Origin: Roseibacillus sp.
GTDB lineage: Bacteria; Verrucomicrobiota; Verrucomicrobiia; Verrucomicrobiales; Akkermansiaceae
Length of the DNA: 48,624 nt
Assembly (NCBI GenBank): GCA_028821775.1
Contig: JAPKFB010000034.1
Span: 1 to 48,624 of the forward strand
Direction: 5' to 3'
Below the pieces are notes generated by a model. The model worked only from the letters and a program-made list of their open reading frames with translations. It ran no database searches and was not told the DNA's origin. Shown here in pieces: positions 1 to 8,945 of this stretch (the first letter of the stretch is position 1; each line of letters opens with the position of its first letter). The translations under genes were made by a program, and so were the position numbers.

Positions 1-1
1 A

Positions 2-70
2 ATGAAGAAGAGCCGATTCAGCGAGACTCAGATTGTGGCGATCCTCAAGGAGGCCCGGGTTGCTGCATGA
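2..70 (+). pseudogene. IS3-family transposase orfA N-terminal stub
   Basis: A 22-codon reading frame starts at ATG 2 and stops at TGA 68-70. It encodes the classic IS3-family OrfA opening (MKKSRFSETQIVAILKEA), which is normally followed by a helix-turn-helix of about 90 residues. Here the frame ends right after this motif, so only a stub of the transposase remains and it cannot be functional. No terminal inverted repeat or orfB follows within the window at this location, although an orfB remnant lies near 42.9-43.1 kb. The assignment rests on recognising the OrfA start motif. Confidence 0.8.
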
Positions 71-103
71 AGAGGAAATGACCTTGCCCCCCGCTTCCTC
101 TTC
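69..103. repeat. 9-bp inverted repeat (hairpin)
   Basis: GAAGAGGAA at 69-77 and TTCCTCTTC at 95-103 form a perfect 9-bp inverted repeat with a 17-nt loop. It starts at the stop codon of the orfA stub and ends 15 bp before the next gene. No T-tract follows, so a terminator role is uncertain; it could also be a scar of an element. Confidence 0.5.
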
Positions 104-118
104 GGGCCAAATGACTGA

Positions 119-1381
119 GTGCGCAAGCGGATGCATGGTGGGAAATCTGATCATCGATTGGGAAGGATGATTGGACTATTGAAAAAGGGTAACATTGTTG
201 CCGTTATTGGTGCAGGGATCGCATACACTTGGTTGGGATGGGGGCCGCTCCAAATTTTCGAGGATCGAATCTTGGTCGCGCATGGGACCCGTGCAGAGGA
301 CTCCAGCGGGATTCCTGGGACTCGTAATGACAAGGAATTCGATAGAGTCATCGTGGGCCTGAATCTTGAGGACGACAGACGATTTGTGTTTCACCCAAAG
401 ACCTCTGGAACATCGATTGGATTCAAAGTTTCGCGTCCCGACAAAAGAAAGTCGGGCCTGTTTCTTCCGGAGAACACTGCGACCCATCTTGAAGGAGAAG
501 TGGTTTCCTACAGGTTGTCTCGGTTCCTCGGAGTGAGTGAGATCTACAATCCTGTTGATTATTATACCTTGGGTCCCAAGGGCATTCGGCGCTTTTCGGA
601 GCTGCTTCGATCCAACGAGAGAAACTCCAATCGCAAGAAGAATACGAAAAGCATCAAGGGCAAGATTGCGACCTCTCCGGATGAGATGCTCGGGATCTAC
701 AAGTTCCGCCATAAGCGAGAATCGCAATCCGTCGATTCCCTAGCCAGGAATGGCCTCAACACCCGCCATTCCTTTGTCGCGCTCCTTCGCGGTGACGGCC
801 CGATGCCTGCAGAACGAAAGAGGACCTTCAAGGGTGTGATCCCGGACAAGCCGGATTATCCAAGTCCCTTCGAGCAAGAGCGGATTTTGGCGGCCCAGTT
901 TTCGACCATCCTTGTCCTCGATGCCCTCTGTGGGCAATGGGACCGATTCAGCGGAGGAAATATTGAAGTCTATGCTCACAAGGATGGACGGCTTCAATTC
1001 ATTGCCCGTGATAACGGTGGAGCAAACCTGAATTGGGGATCTGCCGGGAGAAATTGGTACCGCAAGTACGTGCGCTGGGTCACTCGCTTCGATCCGCAGC
1101 TCATTGCAGAGTTGAGACTCCTGCACGATTTCCTCAAGGGGACCGAAGAGAGATACAAAGGGTATGAATCCAAATCGAAGTTGGAGGAGGCCATGGGGTT
1201 CATCTCATCACGAAGCTTCAAGGAGTTTCAGTGGCGGCTTACTGATTTTCTGGAGAGAAATCTTCCCGCATGTGAAAAGAAGTATGGGGCCAGTTGCTAC
1301 TTCAAATTGCCATCTGATGACAGTCGGGGGAGGGAAGCGCGGAGGTCAACGCCTGGGCAGTCAGTGGCCCACCGGGAATGA
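119..1381 (+). CDS. FAM20/phosphatidylinositol-kinase-like protein with N-terminal membrane anchor
   Basis: A 420-residue protein with a single hydrophobic segment at about residues 24-42, so the rest probably lies outside the cytoplasm. Residues 266-300 hold the pattern LDALCGQWDRFSGGN then RDNGG, resembling the catalytic loop (DRxxxGN, D275 and N281) and metal-binding Asp (D298) of FAM20/four-jointed secretory kinases and PI3/4-kinase or HipA-like folds. Upstream, a GEVVSYRLSRFLG helix (126-138) and a Lys in FKVSRP (K103) fit the glutamate and ATP-binding lysine expected in that fold. Start: GTG 119; ATG 131 is an alternative and neither has a clear ribosome-binding site. The last 80 bp overlap a convergent small gene. 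The kinase call is a motif-level inference; substrate unknown. Confidence 0.55.
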   Translation: MRKRMHGGKSDHRLGRMIGLLKKGNIVAVIGAGIAYTWLGWGPLQIFEDRILVAHGTRAEDSSGIPGTRNDKEFDRVIVGLNLEDDRRFVFHPKTSGTSIGFKVSRPDKRKSGLFLPENTATHLEGEVVSYRLSRFLGVSEIYNPVDYYTLGPKGIRRFSELLRSNERNSNRKKNTKSIKGKIATSPDEMLGIYKFRHKRESQSVDSLARNGLNTRHSFVALLRGDGPMPAERKRTFKGVIPDKPDYPSPFEQERILAAQFSTILVLDALCGQWDRFSGGNIEVYAHKDGRLQFIARDNGGANLNWGSAGRNWYRKYVRWVTRFDPQLIAELRLLHDFLKGTEERYKGYESKSKLEEAMGFISSRSFKEFQWRLTDFLERNLPACEKKYGASCYFKLPSDDSRGREARRSTPGQSVAHRE

Positions 1382-1670
1382 GAGCCCGCCTCTCAGGAGC
1401 CATCGGTTGCTCATTGGATGCGGGGGCTGGTGATGCGAAGTTCCTCTGGAGCGATGACCGGGATGCGTTCCACAAGCCCAGTTGCCTCCTGATCGTCGCG
1501 ATGGAGTCGGTCTGGTTGTCTTGACTCCGTTCCGGCTCGCAGAGCTTCCCCTTGAATGAGACGGCCACCTTGCGCATGGGCGCGATGTAGTAGTCGGCAC
1601 TCGGAGGCTTGGCGGCGGGACGGGAGGAAATTCCGCACGAAGCGATCAAGAGAACGGCGAGCAATTTCAT
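1302..1670 (-). CDS. small putative lipoprotein
   Basis: A 122-residue frame whose start (ATG at 1670) opens directly with a lipoprotein signal: MKLLAVLLIASC, with lipobox IASC and Cys at position 12. The mature part is basic and has no recognised domain. The last third of the frame runs antisense into the end of the kinase-like gene (1302-1381), which is unusual, so the C-terminus may be a read-through of a truncated gene. It is divergent from the lactonase-type gene starting at 1815. The signal is convincing; function is unknown. Confidence 0.45.
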   Translation of the reverse strand: MKLLAVLLIASCGISSRPAAKPPSADYYIAPMRKVAVSFKGKLCEPERSQDNQTDSIATIRRQLGLWNASRSSLQRNFASPAPASNEQPMAPERRALIPGGPLTAQALTSALPSPDCHQMAI

Positions 1671-1814
1671 GGCGTGATCGGGCGATGGGTTCATGAGAGG
1701 CAATCGCCTCGTATCGGATTGAGGGTAGGCTCCAGCAGGACGGCAGGTCGAGACTCAGGGTCTTGGGACAAGGCCGGGCTGGCTTCGGTGGGAACCATAT
1801 CGCAACCTCTACTC

Positions 1815-3092
1815 ATGATTGCATCATTCCATGCCCGGCGTTCGATTTTAATTGGTTCTGCCCTCCTTGCCTGGGGAGTGATCATGGCGCCCTCGCAGTT
1901 CTTGAGTGCGCAAACGAGCAAAGGGAAGGGGCCGCTCATCGCTTACGTGGGCACCTACACCTCTCCGCTCAAGAACGTCCTGCCGACCCAAGTGGATCTG
2001 CCCCCCGGCAATGGCCGCGGGATTCACCTGTTTCAAGTGGATCGCGAGAGCGGGATCATGACGCCTTGCGGCCTGCATGAGATGGGGACGAGTCCAAGCG
2101 CCCTCGCGTTCAATGCGGATCGGACGCGCCTCTATTCCGCGAACGAAACAGAGAGAACGGGCAAGGACGAGGCTGGTTCGATCAGCGCCTTTGCGATCAA
2201 TCAGAGTGCTGGAGCGCTGACCCTGCTGAACACAGTGAGTTCCGGCGGAAAGGGGCCAGCACATCTGAGCGTTCACCCATCTGGACGCTTCGTGTTGGCG
2301 GCCAACTATTTCGGCGGATCAGTGGTTGTGCTGCCCATCAGGGCCGACGGCAGCCTGGGACCTGCGAGCGACCTCCAGAAGGATCGGGGAACGGTGGGGC
2401 CCACCAAGGCCACCAATGCCCCGCCGGGAAGTTTTGCGATCAGCGGGCACGACCAGGCCCACGCCCACATGATCGAGGCCGATCCGGCCGGGCGTTTCGT
2501 GTTGCACGCGGATTTGGGACTGGATCAGATCCTCCTCTGGAAATTCGACGATCGCCTCGGAGTGTTGACTCCGAATGATCCCCCTTCGATTTCCCTCCCG
2601 CCTGGAGACGGACCACGGCACTTTGTCTTTCACCCCAATGGCAATTGGTTCTATTCGCTCCAGGAAGAAGGGTCGAACGTGGTGCTCTTTGACTATGACT
2701 CCGCCAAGGGACGATTGAATGCGAGGCAGACCATTTCGACCCTGCCGCCCGGGTTTGCCGGAAGCAGCTTTGGCTCCGAGATCATGATGTCCCCAGACGG
2801 CAGGTTCGTCTACGCGGGCAACCGCCTCTACGACAGCATTGCGATCTTCTCTGTTGGCGCCACCGGAACCCTGGCCTACCTCGGGGACGAATGGACGCGC
2901 GGAAACTACCCGCGTAGTTTCAATCTCGAACCCAGCGGGAACTTTCTCTATGTGTGCAATCAGCGCGCAGACAATATCGCGGTCTTCCGCATGAATCGGA
3001 AGACCGGTGGGCTCGCCTTTACCGGTCACTTCTCTCCGGTCGGCAATCCTTCCATGATCGTGTTTCTCGATCTCGCCACCGCAGGGAAATAG
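1815..3092 (+). CDS. secreted lactonase-family seven-bladed propeller (6-phosphogluconolactonase-like)
   Basis: A 425-residue protein with a signal peptide (about residues 1-33, ending near FLSAQ) followed by the lactonase/YVTN-type propeller found in the YbhE (Pgl) family. Characteristic blade phrases are YVGTYTSP near the start, SPSALAFNADRTRLYSANE, GPAHLSVHPSGRFVLAANY, GDGPRHFVFHPNG and YPRSFNLEPSGNFLYVCNQ. ATG 1815 is chosen because it opens the signal peptide; the frame stays open upstream but the extension has no leader. A secreted form cannot act on cytosolic 6-phosphogluconolactone, so it probably acts on periplasmic sugar lactones or serves as a scaffold; that is inference. It converges on the YchJ-like gene 39 bp downstream. 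Confidence 0.85.
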   Translation: MIASFHARRSILIGSALLAWGVIMAPSQFLSAQTSKGKGPLIAYVGTYTSPLKNVLPTQVDLPPGNGRGIHLFQVDRESGIMTPCGLHEMGTSPSALAFNADRTRLYSANETERTGKDEAGSISAFAINQSAGALTLLNTVSSGGKGPAHLSVHPSGRFVLAANYFGGSVVVLPIRADGSLGPASDLQKDRGTVGPTKATNAPPGSFAISGHDQAHAHMIEADPAGRFVLHADLGLDQILLWKFDDRLGVLTPNDPPSISLPPGDGPRHFVFHPNGNWFYSLQEEGSNVVLFDYDSAKGRLNARQTISTLPPGFAGSSFGSEIMMSPDGRFVYAGNRLYDSIAIFSVGATGTLAYLGDEWTRGNYPRSFNLEPSGNFLYVCNQRADNIAVFRMNRKTGGLAFTGHFSPVGNPSMIVFLDLATAGK

Positions 3093-3131
3093 AGGAGCCG
3101 CTCTTACTTGGTGATTTTCGTCAACTCGCTC

Positions 3132-3560
3132 TCAGGCTTTGCCCGCAAGGTATTTCCATCCTCCCTTGAAGCGCTTGAAGCGGGAGTTTTCGCGCAGTTC
3201 ACGGCGCTGGGATTCCAGGAAATACTCTGCGACGAACTCGACCTTGCCCACTTTGTCGTCTTTGCCACCCTTGGACGAGGAGACGATGGTCAAGTTACAC
3301 CAATTCACCTCATGGACGGTACGATCAAGTTCCTCCTTCAGTCCTGGCTCCCTGGTGTCTGGATGAGTGGTGTCGACGAGGTAGTCGATGAGTCGGAAGA
3401 AGTAGGCGCTGTATCGCGATCGCATCAGCTGCTCGGCAGTTTCTGGCTTGGCCCTCCCATAGTGAAACGGCATGCAGCAGTCAGCATAGCGCGCGCGGCT
3501 CTGGCAGGGGCAGGAGGACTCCTCCCTCACTCTGGGAATTTTTTCCGAATGTTCGTTCAC
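3132..3560 (-). CDS. YchJ/UPF0225-family protein with SEC-C-type zinc motif
   Basis: A 142-residue cytosolic protein. The N-terminal CPCQS (17-21) and CC pair (28-29) form the cysteine cluster of SEC-C/YchJ proteins, followed by the RSRYSAYF motif and an NTF2-like beta domain ending in RFKRFKGGWKYLAG, all typical of the YchJ family. Length matches the usual 130-160 residues. The start is GTG at 3560. It converges with the lactonase-type gene. The biochemical role of the family is not settled; a metal-binding or ribosome-associated function is often suggested. Confidence 0.85.
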   Translation of the reverse strand: MNEHSEKIPRVREESSCPCQSRARYADCCMPFHYGRAKPETAEQLMRSRYSAYFFRLIDYLVDTTHPDTREPGLKEELDRTVHEVNWCNLTIVSSSKGGKDDKVGKVEFVAEYFLESQRRELRENSRFKRFKGGWKYLAGKA

Positions 3561-3660
3561 GGGGGGGCAGTCTCCCGATCGCGCACTTCAGATCAACCCG
3601 AAACCAATTCGCAGCTCAACGAGCTACGAAACGATTGCGAAAATCGAGAACGAAACGTCG

Positions 3661-4101
3661 TTGGAGCAGGAGGAACGAGGCCTCTTGGACGAGGCTGCAT
3701 CCGAAGTGGCCTTACGCTACCCGCTCAGAATCCTCCTCGTTGAAGATCAGAAGATCAACCAGAAGGTCATCAAGAAGATCTTCGGTAAGATCGGTTACAC
3801 CCCGGAGGTTGCGAACAACGGGTTGGAAGCGCTCGAACGATTGGAGAACAACCAATTCGGTCTTGTTCTTCTGGACGTCCCAATGCCGGGCATGGACGGA
3901 ATTCGGGCCGCCCAGGAGATTTTTAAAGCGGATCTCCCAGGAGACCCAATCCCGACGCTGAATCCGAAATCGCGCTCCCTCATTGAGTTTCGTCGGGGTC
4001 TGACGAGTTCGCATGGCACGATCGGACGGCCTCCAAATTGTGATCGGTCCTTGGCCAAGGAGGCCGTATTGGTTCTCTTTGGTGAGTCAGTTTGCGGATA
4101 G
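3661..4101 (+). pseudogene. truncated response-regulator receiver domain
   Basis: Residues about 21-100 of this frame are the first two thirds of a receiver (REC) domain: LRILLVEDQKINQKV, then LVLLDVPMPGMDG with the phosphoacceptor Asp. The spacing resembles the C-terminal REC of hybrid histidine kinases. After GDPIPTLN the similarity stops: the conserved Thr/Ser (ALTA-like) and Lys strands are absent and the rest looks random. The only start is a TTG at 3661, while the frame is open further upstream to 3490 without an ATG. This is best read as an internal fragment of a hybrid kinase or regulator truncated on both sides. Confidence 0.6.
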
Positions 4102-4155
4102 ATCATTCCTGTTTTCCGCGTTTCTGATCTATCGCTCGTAAATCTATTCTCCACC

Positions 4156-6126
4156 ATGGAACGAAACAATCGACTCGCTGTCCTCAAATCCCTCATCGGT
4201 CTCGGTGTTAGCCTGGCCTTCACCGGATCGGGCTTCACCGCACAACCTCCTGAAAAAGCCATTGCCAACCTTGATGTGGGGGAGGGCCTTGAGGCCTCGC
4301 TCTTCGCGTCGGAGCCGATGATGCGGAGCCCCTCCAGCATCGACATCGACCACCTCGGACGCATTTGGGTCTGCGAAGTGGTCAACTATCGGGGCCACAA
4401 TGGGAAACGTCCCGAGGGCGATCGCATCCTTGTTCTTGAAGATGCCGACGGAGATGGAACCGCGGACAAGTCGACGGTCTTTTATCAAGGGAGGGACATC
4501 GATTCCGCGCACGGGATTTGCGTGCTGGGCAACAAGGTGATCGTCTCGGCCGGCGACAATGTCTGGGTCATGACCGATGACAACGGCGACCTCAAGTCAG
4601 ACCGGAAGGAGGCGCTTTTCACGAAACTGGGCGGCGCTCAACACGACCACGGCATTCATGCCTTCTCCTTCGGTCCGGATGGAAAGCTCTACTTCAACTT
4701 CGGGAACGCCGCGAGGCAACTTGCGGACGCCTCCGGAAAGGTCATCACCGACATGGCCGGCAATGAGGTGAAGGCCAGCCGCAAACCGTACCAGCAGGGC
4801 ATGGCCTTTCGTTGTGATCCCGACGGCTCCAATGTCGAGACTCTCGGCTGGAACTTCCGCAATAATTGGGAGGTTTGCGTGGACTCCTTTGGAACCGTTT
4901 GGCAGAGCGACAATGATGATGATGGCAACAAGGGTGTGCGGATCAATTTTGTGATGGAGTTCGGCAACTACGGTTACCGCGACGAGTTCACCGGAAAGGG
5001 CTGGCGCGACAAGCGGACCAACATCGAGAAGGAGATCCCACTCCGGCACTGGCATCTCAACGATCCCGGGGTGGTCCCGAATCTCATTCAGACCGGTCAG
5101 GGATCGCCCACCGGCATCGTTACCTACGAGGGATCTCTTCTTCCCGCGGGCTTCCGGAACCAGATCATCCACTGCGATGCGGGACCGAATGTGACCCGTG
5201 CCTACCCGGTAAAACCCGCCGGGGCCGGATACTCCGCCCAGATCACGAACCTGCTTCAAGGGGCCCGGGACAAATGGTTCCGTCCCTCCGATGTCTGTGT
5301 GGCGCCGGACGGCTCTCTCTTTGTCGCTGATTGGTACGACCCCGGGGTCGGGGGTCATGCGATGGGAGATTTGGATCGCGGCCGAATTTTCCGGGTTGCG
5401 GTTCCGGGATCCAGCTACTCTGTTCCCAAAATCAATCTGGGCACCCCGGATGGTGCGGCCCAGGCCCTCACGAGCCCGAATGGAGCGACGCGTTACCTCG
5501 CTTGGAATGCTCTCCACAAGATGGGGAACAAGGCCGTTCCCGCCCTTCAGAAACTCTGGAAGGGCGACAACCCGCGCCACCGCGCGCGGGCCCTCTGGGT
5601 TCTTGGAAAGCTCTATGGAAAGGGGGAAGGCGCCGTTGGGACGGCCCTGGCAGATTCTGATCCGAACATCCGCATGGTGGGCATCCGCCTGGCCCGGCAA
5701 CTCGGACTCAAACTGCCGGAAATCGTGGCCAAAGTGGTGAAGGACCAGTCCGCCGCTGTGCGCCGGGAGGCCATCATTGCCTTGCGCTTTGAGGGATCGG
5801 AAAAGGCCAACGCCTTGTGGGCCGAGCTCGCCGTGCAACACGATGGCAGCGACCGTTGGTACCTCGAGGCCCTGGGAATCGGATCTGATCTTCACGCCGA
5901 TGCCCGCTTTGCGGCCTGGTTGGCAAAGGTGGGCAAGGATTGGAACTCGAAGGGCGGATGCGACCTCGTGTGGCGGAGTCGCTCGAAGTTGGCGCCCGGA
6001 TACCTTGCCCGCATCATCAAGGACAAGTCGATCAAGGATCACGATTCACCTCGTTACATGCGAGCCTTCGATTTCCATTCCGGCGAGGAGAAGAAGAAGG
6101 CACTGGAAAGCCTGCTCGACCTTTAG
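4156..6126 (+). CDS. Pirellula/Verrucomicrobium-type membrane-bound dehydrogenase, propeller and HEAT half
   Basis: A 656-residue exported protein with a signal peptide (about 1-31). Residues 38-430 match the N-terminal propeller of the 'putative membrane-bound dehydrogenase' family of PVC bacteria: ASEPMMRSPSSIDIDHLGRIWVC, DADGDGTAD, GHNGKRPEGDRI and VCVAPDGSLFVADWYDPGVGG. HEAT-like helices follow to about 640, including the family phrase DRWYLEALGIG. In most relatives the chain continues into a cytochrome c domain with CxxCH; here it stops at TAG 6124 and the cytochrome half is the next gene, in the same reading frame. Likely role: periplasmic oxidation of sugars or alcohols feeding electrons to the downstream cytochrome. 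Confidence 0.85.
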   Translation: MERNNRLAVLKSLIGLGVSLAFTGSGFTAQPPEKAIANLDVGEGLEASLFASEPMMRSPSSIDIDHLGRIWVCEVVNYRGHNGKRPEGDRILVLEDADGDGTADKSTVFYQGRDIDSAHGICVLGNKVIVSAGDNVWVMTDDNGDLKSDRKEALFTKLGGAQHDHGIHAFSFGPDGKLYFNFGNAARQLADASGKVITDMAGNEVKASRKPYQQGMAFRCDPDGSNVETLGWNFRNNWEVCVDSFGTVWQSDNDDDGNKGVRINFVMEFGNYGYRDEFTGKGWRDKRTNIEKEIPLRHWHLNDPGVVPNLIQTGQGSPTGIVTYEGSLLPAGFRNQIIHCDAGPNVTRAYPVKPAGAGYSAQITNLLQGARDKWFRPSDVCVAPDGSLFVADWYDPGVGGHAMGDLDRGRIFRVAVPGSSYSVPKINLGTPDGAAQALTSPNGATRYLAWNALHKMGNKAVPALQKLWKGDNPRHRARALWVLGKLYGKGEGAVGTALADSDPNIRMVGIRLARQLGLKLPEIVAKVVKDQSAAVRREAIIALRFEGSEKANALWAELAVQHDGSDRWYLEALGIGSDLHADARFAAWLAKVGKDWNSKGGCDLVWRSRSKLAPGYLARIIKDKSIKDHDSPRYMRAFDFHSGEEKKKALESLLDL

Positions 6127-6147
6127 AGCGTGTTGTTGAGTTCTTCT

Positions 6148-7266
6148 ATGCTGGTTCCTTGTTGTCGCGCCGCCGCGATGGTGGCCGGAGTTCTGGTCCT
6201 CCTGCTCCCGGCCTCTTCTCCTGCGGACGAGGCCAAGGATATCCTCATCGTCGAGACGATTCTCCGTCTCGACGATTTTGATCTTGGGGGATCGGGCAAG
6301 GCGCAGGCAGCGGTCGGACGCTACCTGAAAGAGAACTGGGCTGGGGAGCGCTACCTTGATCTCATCCGCCGTTTCTCCCTGAAAGAGGAAGCGCCCGGTG
6401 TCTTGCGCCTCGCGCTTGAACAAGTGGACGCTCCGATCGGAGGAGAGGCCTCCTCGCTGTTGGTCGAGCTCGGCGCGGGCGGCCTCCTGGGGAAGACTCT
6501 CCACGGAGAGGACGTCACCGCAGCAGTCCGCGCAGCGAAGGCGATCGCCCACACCAACGATTCCACTCTTCTTGCGGAGTTAACCAAGGTGTTAGCCGAG
6601 GCTTCGCGGTCCACTGCGCTCCGATCGGCAGCCTTGGGCGCCCTCTACCGCAAGAACGCCCATAGGCATCCCGAACTTCTTGCCCAGGTGAAGGCCGGCG
6701 AGCTCGCCAATGATCTCAGGCAAACCGCCTCCGAAATTCTCCTCCTTTCCCGCGACCCAAAGGTGCGAGAGGGAGCCAAGGCTCTCTTCGCGGTTGGGAA
6801 GGGCGAGTTTCCCCCGGTGTCCGAGTTGCTCAAACGCAGCGGAGATGCGGAGGCCGGCCGAGTTCTCTTCGGAACAAAGACTTGTGTCGTTTGCCATCAA
6901 GCCGATGGCACGGGGATCAACTTTGGGCCGGGCCTTTCAGAGATTGGCGATAAGCTGAACAAGGCGACCCTCTATCAGGCCATCATCGAACCAAGCGCTG
7001 GGATCAGCATGGGATTCGAGGGCTGGGAGATCATCACGCAGGACGGAGCCCAGCTCGTCGGGATCGTTCAGGAATCGGAGGAGGCGCTCACGGTCACCAT
7101 GATCGGGGGCTCGAAACGCACGATATTGAAGTCGGAAGTGACGACCAAGAAAAAGCTCGCGCAGTCACTCATGTACCCAGGCCTCCATCGCTTGATGACA
7201 CCGGAGGAGCTGGTCGATCTTGTGGAGTACCTGAGTATGCTCAAGAAGACCTCAGGAGGATCTTGA
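6148..7266 (+). CDS. Pirellula/Verrucomicrobium-type heme-binding protein (cytochrome half)
   Basis: About 372 residues with a signal peptide (leader AAAMVAGVLVLLLPASSPA), HEAT-like helices, then a cytochrome c domain of the PVC heme-binding type: GRVLFGTKTCVVCHQADGTG with one CxxCH, INFGPGLSEIG, IIEPSAGISMGFEGWEI and a C-terminal methionine region LMTPEELVDLVEYL. ATG 6148 is preferred because it opens the leader; GTG 6130 is an in-frame alternative. It begins just after the stop of the dehydrogenase half and both use the same frame. Together they correspond to one fused protein in many relatives, so the two products probably act as an electron-transfer pair in the periplasm. Confidence 0.85.
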   Translation: MLVPCCRAAAMVAGVLVLLLPASSPADEAKDILIVETILRLDDFDLGGSGKAQAAVGRYLKENWAGERYLDLIRRFSLKEEAPGVLRLALEQVDAPIGGEASSLLVELGAGGLLGKTLHGEDVTAAVRAAKAIAHTNDSTLLAELTKVLAEASRSTALRSAALGALYRKNAHRHPELLAQVKAGELANDLRQTASEILLLSRDPKVREGAKALFAVGKGEFPPVSELLKRSGDAEAGRVLFGTKTCVVCHQADGTGINFGPGLSEIGDKLNKATLYQAIIEPSAGISMGFEGWEIITQDGAQLVGIVQESEEALTVTMIGGSKRTILKSEVTTKKKLAQSLMYPGLHRLMTPEELVDLVEYLSMLKKTSGGS

Positions 7267-7442
7267 TTGGGGGAACAGATCGCCGGTGGGAGAGCTGCCA
7301 ATTTCTGGGCTGCAGGCTCAAGGTTTCAGAGCCTGAATAGTAAGCCTCGATTAACTGAAACCGTGAGCTCCAAATCGCGGATCGCTCCACAACCCTCGGG
7401 CGGGAGTTGGGTTAGATCTCTGTCCGACGACATACCAAGACT

Positions 7443-8168
7443 ATGAAAAAAGAACTACTCATTGGGATCTTGATCACCGGCCTTCTGGGGGCGGCTCACG
7501 CGGAACTGGCTAAAGACCTCGCCGACGCGGCCATGAAGCTTAGCGCAGCCAAGAACTACACTTGGACTTCTGCGAGAGCATTCGGAGACCGGGAACCACG
7601 CAGCACTACGGGTAAGACCGGCAGCGGGGGACACACCCAGCTCACCATTCCGGGACGCGATAGTTCCATCGAGGTGCTCATCCGAAATGGGAAGGCCGCT
7701 TTCAAAACTGATGAGGGTTGGCAACTCGCCTCCTCGGAGGTCGAAGGAGATGAGAACCGACGTTTTCGTTATTTGGCTTACATGGCCAGCAACTACGAAG
7801 CGCCCACCCAGCGCGTCACGGAATTGATCAGCGGGATCACGGATCTCAAGGGGACAGAAGGGGGAGCCTATAGCGGAGTGCTCACTGAGGATGGGGCCAA
7901 AAAGTTGATGTCGTTTCGGAGACGGGGACGGGGTGGTGACGATCGCGAGGCGGCAACCATCGCCGGAGCAGGGGGATCGGTGAAATTCGTCGTAACGAAT
8001 GGCGTCCTGACGAAGTATGAACTGACCCTGAGTGGCAAGATGACCTTCAACGAGCAGGAGCGTGACATTGGCCGCAAATCCACGGTGGAGTTCAGCGAGA
8101 TTGGCGGGACCAGCTTTGACATCGCGGAAGAGGCCGCGGGGCTTCTCGCTTCAGCATCCGACAAATAG
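7443..8168 (+). CDS. exported protein of unknown function
   Basis: A 241-residue protein with a clear signal peptide (MKKELLIGILITGLLGAAHA). The mature part is beta-rich with alternating charged strands and a glycine/arginine-rich segment (RRRGRGGDD) around residues 160-168. Its organisation, a small exported beta protein, is reminiscent of LolA/LppX-like lipid-binding folds, but no diagnostic motif is visible, so no function is assigned. A 176-bp gap separates it from the cytochrome gene, so it may have its own promoter. Confidence 0.75.
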   Translation: MKKELLIGILITGLLGAAHAELAKDLADAAMKLSAAKNYTWTSARAFGDREPRSTTGKTGSGGHTQLTIPGRDSSIEVLIRNGKAAFKTDEGWQLASSEVEGDENRRFRYLAYMASNYEAPTQRVTELISGITDLKGTEGGAYSGVLTEDGAKKLMSFRRRGRGGDDREAATIAGAGGSVKFVVTNGVLTKYELTLSGKMTFNEQERDIGRKSTVEFSEIGGTSFDIAEEAAGLLASASDK

Positions 8169-8338
8169 AGCCGGAGTCCTCCGTGAGGTTCTTCTGACCG
8201 GTTGCGAGATGGCCGCCTTGGGCGGGTGCAGTGCCGCTCCCGCACTCGAGGAATCCGATTTCCGCAGGCTTCACCCTCGCGGGGATCTGCCCCGGCGCCA
8301 TCCCTTGGCTCCCAGGATGGACTGACGATTCTCGATCT

Positions 8339-8644
8339 TCAGAGAGAGGGGGCCTTGGCCAGGCAATCCTTGATCTTCTCCTCCAGGCTCTCGGACATGG
8401 CCGCCAGAGTTTCATCCTCCGAGTGGGAGGATTCGAAAAACGAACCGCCATCCGGCTGGGATTGATAGCTCGATTGCGGTTCAACTAGGATAACCAATCG
8501 AGGGAAGCGACTGGGCATCCAAATGATCGTGCTTGGCCCGGCGTGTTTATTCACCAAGGCTTCGATTTCGGGACGCCGTGCCTCTGGAATAGATTTGTGA
8601 AGGGTAATTTTCACTGCTTCGTTACGGTGGACGGTGGGCTGCAC
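8339..8644 (-). CDS. small uncharacterised protein
   Basis: A 101-residue frame with GTG start at 8644, convergent with the exported protein upstream. It contains a hydrophobic beta strand segment (TIIWMPSRFPRLVILVEPQ) and an acidic amphipathic C-terminal helix (DETLAAMSESLEEKIKD). There is no signal peptide, and no family is recognised. Codon use and the ordered alternation of strands and helices favour a real gene over chance. Confidence 0.5.
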   Translation of the reverse strand: MQPTVHRNEAVKITLHKSIPEARRPEIEALVNKHAGPSTIIWMPSRFPRLVILVEPQSSYQSQPDGGSFFESSHSEDETLAAMSESLEEKIKDCLAKAPSL

Positions 8645-8945
8645 GGACGGTTCACAAGCGTACCGTAACGGCCGATTTGTCGGCTACGAGCCATTTCCCA
8701 AAACTAGGAGAAAATTTTACACAGGACTCGAGAACTGGCACTCGGCGATCGCGGCGAGACCAGCGGGTGAGCTCCCTGCAGACTCGTTCTGACATGGCCT
8801 GCTCCCGGGAGACGGAACAGAGGAAGCATATTCAGATGTCCTAAGGATTATCCTGGTGATTCGGCCAAGTAGGATCTTGGTCCCCCGCAGACGATCCCTA
8901 TGCCAGCTCAAGAAGCCTGCCAAGCAGGATGGAGGTGCTGATATC
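8645..8945. other. gap with no supported gene
   Basis: About 300 bp between the small uncharacterised gene and the end of the SGNH hydrolase gene. Frames on both strands are short and without family resemblance. The only structure seen is a short stem GCCGA / TCGGC (8671-8684) with a TTTG loop, without a T-tract. Confidence 0.4.

Noticed and set aside
4597..6042. 481-codon open frame antisense to the dehydrogenase gene
   Set aside because: Long only because of GC-rich codon bias opposite a real gene; no domain is recognisable.
8717..8923. 68-codon minus-strand frame
   Set aside because: Arg/Ser-rich chance frame without motif or ribosome-binding site.
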